From a virus, in the IMG/VR virus record IMGVR_UViG_3300031688_001478, positions 37,135 through 101,134 of that record: a stretch of 64,000 nucleotides of DNA. The stretch is one strand, 5' to 3'. The notes under the pieces were generated by a model, which made no database searches, had not been told where the DNA came from, and saw only the letters and a list, made by a program, of their open reading frames with translations. The position numbers were made by a program, and so were the translations under genes. Every line of letters starts with the position of its first letter. Position 1 is the stretch's first letter. Shown here piece after piece: positions 35,598 to 45,161 of the stretch.

Positions 35598-37952
35598 ATG
35601 ATTAATTTCTGTGCAATACTTTTATCATTAGGCTTAGGTGCATGTGCAAGTGGCGGCGGCAGTACAACTGCACCCACCCCAACTGTAGTAACACCTCCAA
35701 CAACGGTTACTACATCACCTGACAAGCGAATACAGTTTGAGACTTTTTCAGATAACTTTGAAAATACTAATAGTGCGTTAGGTTATAACAATGTGTCTTA
35801 TGGTGTAGGCGATTATAATGATACAACTTGGGTTAACGGCAAATACACTGTTGAAGACTTTGCATTTTTGCAAGTTACTATTAATGGTAGTCACGGCGGC
35901 AAAGACTTAAACAATCCAGACTCAGACGAATATACAGGTCCAGGTGCTTGGATGACCAATGCAAGTTATGTTATAGAAAATGATATCAACCAAGATGGAC
36001 ATAACGACTTTGTTGTGTGGGTACAAACATTCGGTGACCGAAATACGATACCTGGCACACGAGCATTACAATTTATTAATGACGGCGAAGGACACTTTGC
36101 ATTAGATTGTAGTGTGTTTGATAACGGAGTATGTCCGTTAGTGTATGGACAAGATTCGACTATGACTAACATGGGTTGGTATAACGGAGAAGATGCGCCT
36201 GTACAAGAATACAACATGGGTATTGCACACCAATACGATTTAAACGGCGACGGTAATAAAGACTTGTTTAACACAGGTAACTTGTGGTTAACTGATAATG
36301 GCAAATTTATAAAGTCGCATGATAACTTGCCAGACTTTATGCTTTCAAACAAAAATAAAGATGGGGTCGAAGTTGGATTGATGGTTCATGACCATGCTGT
36401 AGGTGATTTAAATGGAGACGGCTTTAATGACATCTTTATGCCTAACACAATACCCGTTGCTGATATGGGTACGAACGGTGGGAACGGATACAAGTTCTTT
36501 ATGCTAAATGACGGATCAGGTAACTTTAAAGACACTAGGTTCAAAGTAGGTCATGATACTCACTTTGCGACATCTACAACAATAGCAGATTTTGATGGTG
36601 ACGGTTTTGGAGATATTGCACTAGGCTGGAGTCAAGGCGCCTATGTTTCCTTAGGTGGAGATAGTGTAGGTGGCATTTATTGGGGCAACACTGAATCAGA
36701 TTACACAACAGACTACACCGCATTACCTCCTGGGTATTATGAATATAATATTGCATTCGATATGCAGGCAACGGATGTTAATGCAGACGGCTTACTAGAC
36801 TTAGTTATAGCAAACACAGACGGCGAAAATTATTATCAAGGGCATGTGTTACAGTTCTTAACTAACAACGGCGACAGAACATTTGACCATGCGGCATTTA
36901 GGGCCGAAGAGTTAATAGAAGGAATTAACAACGGCGTGAACCACATTTATATACTAGACTTCAATCATGATGGCATTGACGATATACTAGTTACTTCACA
37001 AGACCGAGCGTATGCTATGATTAACAATGGCGATGGCACTTACACAGAAACTAGCCAGTTTGCTGTACCAGATAATAATCCTGTATTTAATATGTTATTC
37101 CCTGTTGAAGTAGATGGCAAATATGATTACGACTTTATTGGCGCAAATATTATGCAACCATCAGACACACAAACAATTACTAGTTTCTTTATTAGTTTAG
37201 ATCCACCGTCGCAGTTACAAGAAATGAGATCAGAACTACTTAATAAGCCATTGCAGTACGCACAGACTATTGCTGATAATAAAACATTGTTCCATAATAT
37301 TAAAAATGCAACACTTAGCGACAATGTGTTTATGGCAAGAAATAGTGTTACAGGTATTCAAGGTTACTCGCACAATTTTGATAACATAGGTGTTACAGTA
37401 GGCAACACATCTAACGGTGCATTAGTATACTTGGACAAACAAACAGGACAATTCCATTACGGTTTAGGTTATATGACAGACAAGATCGGTGCTAACAGTA
37501 ACGGCAAATGGTATGGCAACGGTACTGCTGAATTAGATGTTTCTACACTAAATGCATTTGCAGAATATACTACTCCTATACTACCTAACCTACATGTTAC
37601 AACGGGCCTAGCAATGTATAAGACGTCAGTACAAGGCTTTACAGAAGAAAACAGTCAGTACAACATCACAGTAAAAGACTTTACTTTAAACGATGCAGAA
37701 TTATATGTAGATGTAACAGGTATGCACACATCAGTGTACGGAAATACATACTTAACATTAGGTACTAGTATGCACCAGAGCTTGAGTAATACAAGCATTG
37801 TGTGGGACGGTGGATTGGTATCTGAATTTAGTAACAATGATGTTGCATTTAGAACTACACTAATGCACACATATAAAATGTTCTATGCTAAAGCAACTAC
37901 TAGTTCAGTTGATGGCGACACATTTGAAATAGGATTTAACTTACAGTTTTAA
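35598..37952 (+). CDS. FG-GAP/VCBS repeat lipoprotein with probable C-terminal beta-barrel
   Basis: A 784-aa protein starting at ATG 35598 after AAAGGGGA; an upstream in-frame ATG inside the SWIM gene lacks a good site. It begins with a short lipoprotein signal (LSLGLGAC) and a Ser/Thr/Pro linker. Six calcium-loop repeats of FG-GAP type follow (DINQDGHND, DLNGDGNKD, DLNGDGFND, DFDGDGFGD, DVNADGLLD, DFNHDGIDD), which should form a beta-propeller. The last 200 residues alternate as amphipathic strands and end in Phe (IGFNLQF), like outer-membrane autotransporter barrels. It is probably displayed on the infected cell surface. It seems to share the early promoter of the SWIM gene. Phage examples are unknown to me. 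Confidence 0.75.
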   Translation: MINFCAILLSLGLGACASGGGSTTAPTPTVVTPPTTVTTSPDKRIQFETFSDNFENTNSALGYNNVSYGVGDYNDTTWVNGKYTVEDFAFLQVTINGSHGGKDLNNPDSDEYTGPGAWMTNASYVIENDINQDGHNDFVVWVQTFGDRNTIPGTRALQFINDGEGHFALDCSVFDNGVCPLVYGQDSTMTNMGWYNGEDAPVQEYNMGIAHQYDLNGDGNKDLFNTGNLWLTDNGKFIKSHDNLPDFMLSNKNKDGVEVGLMVHDHAVGDLNGDGFNDIFMPNTIPVADMGTNGGNGYKFFMLNDGSGNFKDTRFKVGHDTHFATSTTIADFDGDGFGDIALGWSQGAYVSLGGDSVGGIYWGNTESDYTTDYTALPPGYYEYNIAFDMQATDVNADGLLDLVIANTDGENYYQGHVLQFLTNNGDRTFDHAAFRAEELIEGINNGVNHIYILDFNHDGIDDILVTSQDRAYAMINNGDGTYTETSQFAVPDNNPVFNMLFPVEVDGKYDYDFIGANIMQPSDTQTITSFFISLDPPSQLQEMRSELLNKPLQYAQTIADNKTLFHNIKNATLSDNVFMARNSVTGIQGYSHNFDNIGVTVGNTSNGALVYLDKQTGQFHYGLGYMTDKIGANSNGKWYGNGTAELDVSTLNAFAEYTTPILPNLHVTTGLAMYKTSVQGFTEENSQYNITVKDFTLNDAELYVDVTGMHTSVYGNTYLTLGTSMHQSLSNTSIVWDGGLVSEFSNNDVAFRTTLMHTYKMFYAKATTSSVDGDTFEIGFNLQF

Positions 37953-38185
37953 TCCATCCAGTCTTGACTCTTGTCACCGCTCTTCATTTTGTTGTAGCGG
38001 TTTAAGGTCTTTATAAGTTCTTCACGCTCAGATGGACTCAGGTGCCAACCCTCAGTATACGAAACGGCACCCTCACTAAAAATAGCCAGCTCGGCTACTT
38101 GTTTAGAAATTGCTTGACCTTCTTTCTCGAGTTTACCTAAGTAGGCTGAAATTTCTTCAGGCTCGGCTGACCCTAGGAACCCGTG
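37949..38185 (-). CDS. 51: gp51-like extension reached by -1 frameshift
   Basis: In the -1 frame after the slippery site, 78 codons run to TAA at 37949, encoding HGFLGSAEPEEISAYLGKLE and later FSEGAVSYTEGWHLSPSERE. This tail resembles the C-terminal part of tail assembly chaperones. The frame is closed by TGA a few codons upstream and has no ATG, GTG or TTG near its start, so frameshifting is the natural route. The fused product would be 367 aa. Two canonical heptamers overlap here, A AAT TTT and T TTT TTC in zero-frame reading. The stop overlaps the convergent FG-GAP stop. Confidence 0.75.
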   Translation of the reverse strand, partial: HGFLGSAEPEEISAYLGKLEKEGQAISKQVAELAIFSEGAVSYTEGWHLSPSEREELIKTLNRYNKMKSGDKSQDWMD

Positions 38186-39051
38186 AAAAAATTTACAGGA
38201 TCAAAGTTAATAGTAGAATTAAATGTGTTATCACATTCTTCATTGCTACATTCAACTTGCACCTCGTTATTAACACCCTTAGCATTAATGCTATTGATAA
38301 ATGCTTCAATTTCTTTTCCAACGTTGTTATCAGTATTCTCTAAAAACTCTCTAATAACTTTTTTGTCTTTAATAACAGCATCTTCGCCCTTCTCATCTTG
38401 AAAACTAACACTATAAATAGCATCAATCAATAACTCGAAGTTTAAGTCTGCTAGTTTAACAAAACTAGTATTAAATGCTTTTAGCCTTTCCATGTCGTCG
38501 TCTAATGCAGAAATACTTTGCATACTTCTTGTACTTTGGAAACTGGCAACACCTGCCTTAATAGTGTTCTTATAACTAAATGGCATACCTGAAATAACAA
38601 GTCCGTTTGCAAGAGTAACTTCGTAGACATCGTCTAGTTCTTCCATTGTCTGCAAACTTTGTGCAACACTTACAGTTACGTCAGTAGTAGTTTCGCACTT
38701 TGGACACTTAGCGGCAACATCAACATCATCACCACCACTTGCACCTCTAATTGCAATTAGTAATGCATCTACGTCAGCACTATATAAATCTCTTGCATTT
38801 TTAATTTCTGGTACACATGAATGGATCAATGAAGCAACTGCCTCACCGTTTAATAAAGCATCTGGATTTTTTAATAACAACTCATCTTTAGTAGTCATTG
38901 GATAAATTGCTAATTCTTGGGTACTATCATCATTGAATACGACAATACCTTCGTCATAAAATTTACCACCACTAGGGATTTTTGTGAATATCTTTGGTGC
39001 TCTGAAGTAGGCACTTAACGGATTCTGCGTTTTGTTCATATTTTTGCTCAT
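38173..39051 (-). CDS. 26: Baseplate hub / tail assembly chaperone gp26, zero-frame product
   Basis: A 292-aa gp26-family protein (T4: 208 aa) beside the tape measure gene. The N-terminus FTKIPSGGKFYDEG and TKDELLLKNPDALLNGEAVA is typical. It carries CxxC (CPKC) and Cys-x4-Cys pairs (CSNEEC) that look like a zinc ribbon. AGGAG precedes the ATG. The frame ends at TAG 38173 just after a slippery run (AAATTTTTTC) at 38194-38185, where the ribosome can shift -1 into the gp51-like extension. In other tailed phages such pairs are tail assembly chaperones that bind the tape measure protein. Confidence 0.85.
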   Translation of the reverse strand: MSKNMNKTQNPLSAYFRAPKIFTKIPSGGKFYDEGIVVFNDDSTQELAIYPMTTKDELLLKNPDALLNGEAVASLIHSCVPEIKNARDLYSADVDALLIAIRGASGGDDVDVAAKCPKCETTTDVTVSVAQSLQTMEELDDVYEVTLANGLVISGMPFSYKNTIKAGVASFQSTRSMQSISALDDDMERLKAFNTSFVKLADLNFELLIDAIYSVSFQDEKGEDAVIKDKKVIREFLENTDNNVGKEIEAFINSINAKGVNNEVQVECSNEECDNTFNSTINFDPVNFFTGS

Positions 39052-39074
39052 TAAAACTCCTGTTAATTCTTTAA

Positions 39075-39082
39075 GATAAATA
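39075..39082 (+). promoter_or_regulatory. Late promoter box (GATAAATA) for tape measure
   Basis: GATAAATA 81 nt before the GTG start at 39164. It faces the leftward box at 39131-39124, so the two 5' ends would overlap for about 40 nt. Confidence 0.7.
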
Positions 39083-39123
39083 CGTTTGTAGTTAAATTTT
39101 TATCTAATGATTAACTTAGTACT

Positions 39124-39131
39124 TATTTATC
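39124..39131 (-). promoter_or_regulatory. Late promoter box (GATAAATA) for gp26
   Basis: GATAAATA on the minus strand, 72 nt before the gp26 ATG. It is located inside the leader of the rightward tape measure transcript, so the promoters are face to face. Confidence 0.7.
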
Positions 39132-39163
39132 TACATTAAAACTAGTTTTAAAGGAAATACTGA

Positions 39164-42100
39164 GTGGCAGTTGAATTTAACATAGAAGGACAGAATTTTC
39201 GTTTCCCAGATTGGGCAACAGAATCCACCATGGAAGAAGTATCCAAAGTACTTCAAGAGATTGCAAAAAATAACGGTGTGTCAGACAAAGACCTTAAAGC
39301 ACTAGTAGAGAACAATAAGAAGATGCATTTAGCAATAACTAACAATGCAAAAGACGAAAAAAGTTCTGACAAAGCTAGACAGGAAGAGGCTAAAGAAGCC
39401 GGCGGGTTCTTACAAGAAATGATTAGGGGCATCAAAGGTAACGAAGATGCTATCAGAGACGGCAATAAAGTAGACAAAAAGGAATATAAATCCTTTGCTA
39501 CTAAAGTTATAGACGACTTTGAAAACACAGGCGAACAACTTGTCGGAGCAGTAGGCTTTGTTGGCGGAGGCGTATTTAAAGCAGGTATGCTACTTGGCGG
39601 CGCGGCAGTAACAGGCGCAGGCTTTATTAGTAAAGCAATGATGGGCGCCGGCAGTGCAATTAACGACCTTACTTCAGTTGGTATTGGGTTTAACAGTACT
39701 TACACTGATATGGGTAAAACTACTACCCAAGCAATTGGACAACTGGGTGCATTGGGCGACGGTTTTGCAGGTGCGGCACAGAGAATGGCAAATTCTTCTA
39801 GTGTAATAGCAACTCAGGGCTTTGGTAGATTTACTGACACAATGAAATTTGCGGCAGACACGTCAGAGGAACTTGGTTTAAGTTTCCAGGACAGCATGGA
39901 TCGTTTTGGACAAGCATTAGATAGACGACAAGCAATGTTAAACTTGGGTAATGTTGACCAGGGAAGATTAAACCAACAAGTAGCAAGAACAACAAGATTA
40001 CAACAAGCATACTCAACAGCAATTGGTGTGAGTACAGCAGAATTACAAAACTTTGTAAGTCAGCTATTAGACGAAGGTCAATTAACAGCAACACTTCTGC
40101 AATTTAACGATGCAGTACGAAGTGATGTTATTGGCGGCATAGAAGTATTTGCTTCTGGCATGGCGGCTATGGGCGGAAAAGCAGGAGCCGATCTTGCAAC
40201 AGCATTCCAGGAAGCGGCGAATACAAGTGCTATTGGAATGAGCCAAGCGGCTATTGGTATGGTAACAGCATTACCTAATCTTCAAGGCCCGATGAACGAA
40301 TATATAACAGCAGTACAAAACGGCACATTAAGCCAAGACCAAGCACAAGGAATGGTAGAAGGTCTAACGTCGACACTAGGCAATCTTAGCCACAGTGAAA
40401 AACAACGTATCAGAGCAATGGCTAACATTGGCGACGAATCAGCAAAAACTATGGCAAACGCTATAGCACAGTTTGAACAGTCCGAAAGCAAAATGAAAGA
40501 TATTAATAAATCATTAGGCACAGGCTTTCAAATGGACTTAGTACAAAAGGGTACTAACCAATTTAATAAAGTAATGGCACAGATATCAGGCGGAGCCCAG
40601 AATGCATTCTACAGTTTATTCTCAGATCCAGAAGTAACAGGAGCAATATCAGACGGCTTCAAAGAAATACTAGACATCTTTGGCTTTGGCGTAGACGATA
40701 TGAGTGGAGCCGCAATGAGTATGGGCGACAGAGTAGGCAAAATGGCGACAACTTTAGCTAAATGGATTAAAGTAGCGGCAGATCAATTAGCAGACTTTGC
40801 CCAATATATCAAAACAGCTTTCGATAAAGACGGCTTCGCTGGAGTGATTCAGACACTGTTAGGAGACATAGGCTCAGCAATAACTTCTGGCCTATTAAAG
40901 TTGCTAGCCGCGGCAGTTCCTGTGATAATTGCATTGTCGACGGCGAAAGCCCTTGCAATGCAGGCAGTTACCGGAAAAGTACAAGCCGGAGTTGGTGGAG
41001 CACTTGCAGACACGATAAAGAATAGAGTATCAAGTAGCGGTGCCACAGCAGTTGGAAGCGGACTGGAAGCGGCAGGCAGTAAAGCCACTGGTATGACCGA
41101 ATCAGCATTATCCGGAGGCGGCAAAACAGGCGGCTTCCTACAAAGAATAGCAGATGGCGTTAAGAAATTTGGCGACACTAAAGTACTTAAAGGCGCGGCG
41201 GCAATTGCATTATTAGGTGCATCAGTTGGATTAGCGGCTGTAGGACTTAAACAGTTCAATGATGTAGAGTGGACTTCAATTGTAAAAGGCACAATTGCAC
41301 TAGGCGGATTGGCGGCACTAGCCACGGTGCTAGGTAAAGCATCAGGATCGATGCTCACAGGAGCGGCGGCGATAGCACTATTAGGATTATCAATTCTTCC
41401 ATTAGGCAAAGGACTCCAATTAATGAAAGATGTTGGTCTTAAAACAATTGGCGTGTTGGCGGCAGGACTTGTAGTATTAGGTATAGCGGCGGCAGGACTT
41501 AGTTTTATATCACCATTTATTATAACAGGCGCAATAGCCATTGGAGCATTGGGTCTTGCATTAATACCATTAGGTCTTGCTATGCAGTTAATTAATGAGC
41601 CTCTTAAAAACTTCGGCCCTAGCTTATCAGCACTGGCAGACGTTGACGGTGGTGGACTAATGAATACAGCAGGCGGATTATTGGCAGTAGGAGCCGCTAT
41701 GACGCTAATGGCCCCTATGTTACCATTTATGCTTATTGGCTCTATGGCAGGACCTGTTATGGAGAGACTAGCAGATTCATTATATGCATTTAACCGTGTG
41801 GATATGAAAAACTTGAGTATGGCTGGCGGCGCAATGAAGTCACTTGGTGGCGGCATGAGTGCTATGAGCGGCGGTACATTAATGAGCGGTATCAAAGACG
41901 GCATCGGAGCATTGTTTGGAGCAGACAGTCCTATAGAAAAAATGAAAAAGTTTATCGACGGACTTGCTGGCATTAGTGTAAAGCCGTTATTAATTATAGC
42001 TAAAGGGTTTGTATTATTACAACAGGCAATAATAAAACTACCTGTAACATTACTTAACACAATGGCACGAATGAATGAAATGAGCGACATGTTCCTACTG

Positions 42101-43201
42101 TTAGCAGAAGAATCTAGATTCATAATGATATTTGGAAGTAACATAACTAAGTTCGCTGTTAATATGAAACATGTTGGAGACTCGTTTGAGAAAATGGGCG
42201 ACGACCCATTTGTTATATTCGACAATTTAGAAAGCCAATCTAAACACATGGGAATGTTTGCCACAAGTACAGCACAACTTAATGAAGCATTAGGTAATTT
42301 CGACGGTGCCGGTATTGGTCAAGGGTTCTACATAATGGGCGATGGCATAGCCTATCTAGCACAGCAAATAGCCGATATAAACTTCGCAGATTTATTAAAA
42401 ATAGCGGCATTAGGATTAATAGGCGGTAGTAGTTCAGCAGGAGCCAAGCAAGTAAACACAGACATGTCAAACGTTCCTACTAGTAAAGCAGGACAGAAAG
42501 CACTACAAAAAACTAGTGCGCCATTAGTAGAAAAAGGTGTAACTAAAACACCAACAGATACCACAGATATCATGAGCGATGAGGACTTATATATTGCTAG
42601 TACATCGTTAAAAGAGTTAACAGAACGACTACAAACGGCTGAAAAGCTTCTAAAACAAGGCCCCGACATTGATACGATGAGTTATATGGATGACGAACAA
42701 GGGCTTAAGAACGATGTGATGTTTGCAAAGATGGACATTAGAAGTAAGAAAGATCAGATGGCTGGCGGAACTGGCAGTTTTGCAGAGACAACAACAACGG
42801 GCATAGGAAGACCAGAAGCTTTGCCAATTGGTGAGGATACAGGCGCCGACGATGAAGACATCTTCGACTCTGTGCCGATACCTACGGCAATAGATAGGTC
42901 ACCGGCTGGCAGAGCCAAACGAAGAAGAGAACAGTTAGAGAAGAGAAAGGGTGGCGACTTAACTGGATTTAATGGCAACACTGGAACAGATGTTGACACA
43001 GACGCACAATTCCCAGAAACTAAAAAGCAAAAAGATAACAAGCCCAAAGTAGATACTACTATGGACGACTTCAATTCAAAACCAACCTCAACAACCCCAA
43101 CTCCTAACGAAGATAGGATAGGCGAACTAATATCATTACAGACCGAAAATAACAAGCTATTAAAGGCTCAAATCAAAGCTACTAAAGTTCTAAACGACTA
43201 A
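39164..43201 (+). CDS. 29: Tail tape measure protein (gp29-like)
   Basis: A 1,345-aa protein with tape-measure features: a charged helical N-terminus (to about residue 125), then long Ala/Gly-rich hydrophobic helical stretches (GGAAVTGAGFISKAMMGAGS; several between residues 560 and 900), and an acidic, Lys-rich disordered tail. It sets tail length and is ejected with the DNA. T4 gp29 has 590 aa; if the usual 1.5 angstrom per residue holds, this tail would be about 200 nm, which is an inference. The start is GTG after AAAGGAA. It lies divergent from its presumed chaperone gp26/51. Confidence 0.85.
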   Translation: MAVEFNIEGQNFRFPDWATESTMEEVSKVLQEIAKNNGVSDKDLKALVENNKKMHLAITNNAKDEKSSDKARQEEAKEAGGFLQEMIRGIKGNEDAIRDGNKVDKKEYKSFATKVIDDFENTGEQLVGAVGFVGGGVFKAGMLLGGAAVTGAGFISKAMMGAGSAINDLTSVGIGFNSTYTDMGKTTTQAIGQLGALGDGFAGAAQRMANSSSVIATQGFGRFTDTMKFAADTSEELGLSFQDSMDRFGQALDRRQAMLNLGNVDQGRLNQQVARTTRLQQAYSTAIGVSTAELQNFVSQLLDEGQLTATLLQFNDAVRSDVIGGIEVFASGMAAMGGKAGADLATAFQEAANTSAIGMSQAAIGMVTALPNLQGPMNEYITAVQNGTLSQDQAQGMVEGLTSTLGNLSHSEKQRIRAMANIGDESAKTMANAIAQFEQSESKMKDINKSLGTGFQMDLVQKGTNQFNKVMAQISGGAQNAFYSLFSDPEVTGAISDGFKEILDIFGFGVDDMSGAAMSMGDRVGKMATTLAKWIKVAADQLADFAQYIKTAFDKDGFAGVIQTLLGDIGSAITSGLLKLLAAAVPVIIALSTAKALAMQAVTGKVQAGVGGALADTIKNRVSSSGATAVGSGLEAAGSKATGMTESALSGGGKTGGFLQRIADGVKKFGDTKVLKGAAAIALLGASVGLAAVGLKQFNDVEWTSIVKGTIALGGLAALATVLGKASGSMLTGAAAIALLGLSILPLGKGLQLMKDVGLKTIGVLAAGLVVLGIAAAGLSFISPFIITGAIAIGALGLALIPLGLAMQLINEPLKNFGPSLSALADVDGGGLMNTAGGLLAVGAAMTLMAPMLPFMLIGSMAGPVMERLADSLYAFNRVDMKNLSMAGGAMKSLGGGMSAMSGGTLMSGIKDGIGALFGADSPIEKMKKFIDGLAGISVKPLLIIAKGFVLLQQAIIKLPVTLLNTMARMNEMSDMFLLLAEESRFIMIFGSNITKFAVNMKHVGDSFEKMGDDPFVIFDNLESQSKHMGMFATSTAQLNEALGNFDGAGIGQGFYIMGDGIAYLAQQIADINFADLLKIAALGLIGGSSSAGAKQVNTDMSNVPTSKAGQKALQKTSAPLVEKGVTKTPTDTTDIMSDEDLYIASTSLKELTERLQTAEKLLKQGPDIDTMSYMDDEQGLKNDVMFAKMDIRSKKDQMAGGTGSFAETTTTGIGRPEALPIGEDTGADDEDIFDSVPIPTAIDRSPAGRAKRRREQLEKRKGGDLTGFNGNTGTDVDTDAQFPETKKQKDNKPKVDTTMDDFNSKPTSTTPTPNEDRIGELISLQTENNKLLKAQIKATKVLND

Positions 43202-43213
43202 TTTCAAAAAGAC

Positions 43214-43242
43214 TTGACATTATTTCATTAAAGTGATAAATA
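43214..43242 (+). promoter_or_regulatory. Late promoter box for gp20 with overlapping TTGACA
   Basis: GATAAATA at 43235-43242 lies 21 nt before the gp20 ATG. A perfect TTGACA at 43214-43219 sits 17 bp before TAAATA, which is the end of the same box. This may be a hybrid early/late promoter or a late box with a chance -35. Confidence 0.65.
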
Positions 43243-43263
43243 TACGCATATAAAGGAACTTTT

Positions 43264-44958
43264 ATGGCAACTTGGCGAAAATATTTTAATGCAACATCAT
43301 CAAACGGAGGAATGCCTTCGAACGTTGATGGGCAGTCAGCTGGACAATTTGGTGCGGCTCGGTTTAGCAGTTGGTTACCTGAAGTATATGCAGGCAGTCC
43401 TAACAGACTTATGCGTTATATTCAGTATGACCAAATGGACAACGACTTGGAGATCAATGCGGCACTAGATATTATTGCAGAATTTTGCTCACAAGATGAC
43501 GAGTACACTAAACTACCATTCATATTCGAGTTTACAGAAGATCCTAGCGAAACAGAAATGAAAATTCTTAGCAAAACACTTGATCAATGGTGTAACAACA
43601 ACGAGCTAAGAAGACGAGCTTTTAAAATGGTAAGGAACACTCTTAAATACGGAGACCAGTTCTTTATTAGAGATCCAGAAACTTATAAACTATTTTGGGT
43701 TGACCCAGCAAACATTGAAAAGGTTGTTGTTAACGAAAGTGAAGGTAAGAAGATTGAAACTTACTTTATTAAAAACTTAGACGTTAACTTTGAACAAATG
43801 TCGGCAACAAGTGCCGCGGCATTACATGCCAGACCATATGGCGCAGGTGGCGGCATGATGGCAGGTGGCAATGTTGGAACTAGTGTTAGTAACTATTCGC
43901 CTATGGGCGGAGACCAAGGTGCTACAACAGGTAGTCCAGTTGATGCACAGCATGTAGTACATATTAGTTTAACAGAAGGCATGGATCATTCATGGCCCTT
44001 TGGCATTAGCGTATTAGAGCCAGTATTTAAAGTTTTTAAACAAAAAGAATTATTAGAAGATAGTATTATTATTTACAGAGTTCATAGAGCACCTGAAAGA
44101 AGAGTGTTTATGATTGACGTTGGTAATATGCCTCCTCATAAAGCACAACAGTACTTAGAACGTGTTAAGTATGAAGTACAGCAAAAACGTGTACCTAACA
44201 AAAACAAAGACGGCAACAATGTTGCAGATGCGGCTTACAATCCAATGAGTATGTTAGAAGATTACTTCTTTGCTCAAACGGCAGACGGTCGTGGTAGTAA
44301 AGTTGATACATTGCCTGGCGGTGAGAACTTAGGTCAAATTGACGACTTAAAATACTTTAACAACAAACTGCTAAGAGGATTGAGAGTACCAAGTTCATAT
44401 TTGCCTACTGGCCCAGATGATGGAACAGCGGCAACAACTGACGGTAAAGTAGGCGTTGCATACATACAAGAATTTCAATTTGCTAAGTTTTGTCAAAGAC
44501 TACAAAAGCAAATTATACGAACATTAGATAGAGAATTTAAAATGTTCTTAAACTATAAAGGCATTGAGCTTGATTCAAGTACATTTAAATTAGAATTAAC
44601 AGTACCTCAAAACTTCAGTTCATACAGAGACTTGGACATGAACCTTCAAAGAGCACAGCTATTCGGCAGTTTAGAAGCAGTACCGTATTTAAGTCAGCAA
44701 TTTAAACTTAAGAAGTACTTAGGCTTAACGCAAGAAGAGATGAAGGATAACGAGCATTATTGGAAGATGGAGAATAAATACAATACAGACGGCGCAGAAG
44801 ATGTAGGCTTACGAAATGTAGGCGTTAGACCTGGCCCAAGTGCTCCGTTAGACATAATGGCACCGGTAGAAGACATACCAGCACCAATGGATGATGTAAT
44901 GAGTCCAGATGTTAGCGGAATGGAACCTGGTTCAGAAATACCAGATGGAAACTTATAA
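43264..44958 (+). CDS. 20: Portal vertex protein gp20
   Basis: The 564-aa portal (T4: 524 aa), the dodecamer through which DNA is packaged and to which neck and tail attach. Recognisable stretches are LPEVYAGSPNRLMRYIQYDQ, LEINAALDIIAEFCSQDD, YRVHRAPERRVFMIDVGNMP and YFNNKLLRGLRVPSSYLP. It is first of a head-gene series in T4 order (20-67-68-21-22-23) with one inserted gene. AAAGGAAC precedes the ATG. The stop shares one base with the next start. The C-terminal 50 residues are Pro/Met/Asp-rich and probably disordered. Confidence 0.95.
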   Translation: MATWRKYFNATSSNGGMPSNVDGQSAGQFGAARFSSWLPEVYAGSPNRLMRYIQYDQMDNDLEINAALDIIAEFCSQDDEYTKLPFIFEFTEDPSETEMKILSKTLDQWCNNNELRRRAFKMVRNTLKYGDQFFIRDPETYKLFWVDPANIEKVVVNESEGKKIETYFIKNLDVNFEQMSATSAAALHARPYGAGGGMMAGGNVGTSVSNYSPMGGDQGATTGSPVDAQHVVHISLTEGMDHSWPFGISVLEPVFKVFKQKELLEDSIIIYRVHRAPERRVFMIDVGNMPPHKAQQYLERVKYEVQQKRVPNKNKDGNNVADAAYNPMSMLEDYFFAQTADGRGSKVDTLPGGENLGQIDDLKYFNNKLLRGLRVPSSYLPTGPDDGTAATTDGKVGVAYIQEFQFAKFCQRLQKQIIRTLDREFKMFLNYKGIELDSSTFKLELTVPQNFSSYRDLDMNLQRAQLFGSLEAVPYLSQQFKLKKYLGLTQEEMKDNEHYWKMENKYNTDGAEDVGLRNVGVRPGPSAPLDIMAPVEDIPAPMDDVMSPDVSGMEPGSEIPDGNL

Positions 44959-45161
44959 TGAGATTAACAGAATTTTACAATCCAGAAAATGACAGGTCAG
45001 TTGGCAGATCTCTTGACGATACTAGAAAAACTAAACTTACTTTAAAAACACTGAACAAGTTAAGAAAATATAGAGAAATTAAAAAGTCAGAGAATTTAGA
45101 ACAGCGTGAATTTGCATCACTTATGTATGCCAAAGCCGCTGAAGCAACTCCGGAATTTTAA
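44958..45161 (+). CDS. Small prohead core protein, gp67 position
   Basis: A 67-aa basic protein between portal and protease genes, where T4 has gp67. Its sequence (SLDDTRKTKLTLKTLNKLRK) resembles the short proteins found at this site in cyanophages. The length fits T4 gp67 (80 aa), but residue-level homology with T4 is not obvious. It is translationally coupled to gp20 by a 1-nt overlap. It is probably a minor core or portal-associated protein. Confidence 0.65.
   Translation: MRLTEFYNPENDRSVGRSLDDTRKTKLTLKTLNKLRKYREIKKSENLEQREFASLMYAKAAEATPEF

Noticed and set aside
40849-42264. 471-codon antisense ORF across the tape measure gene
   Set aside because: It mirrors an Ala/Gly-rich coding region whose reverse complement lacks stops. 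The Pro/Ser/Asn/Ile-rich product has no motif, and the plus strand clearly encodes the tape measure.
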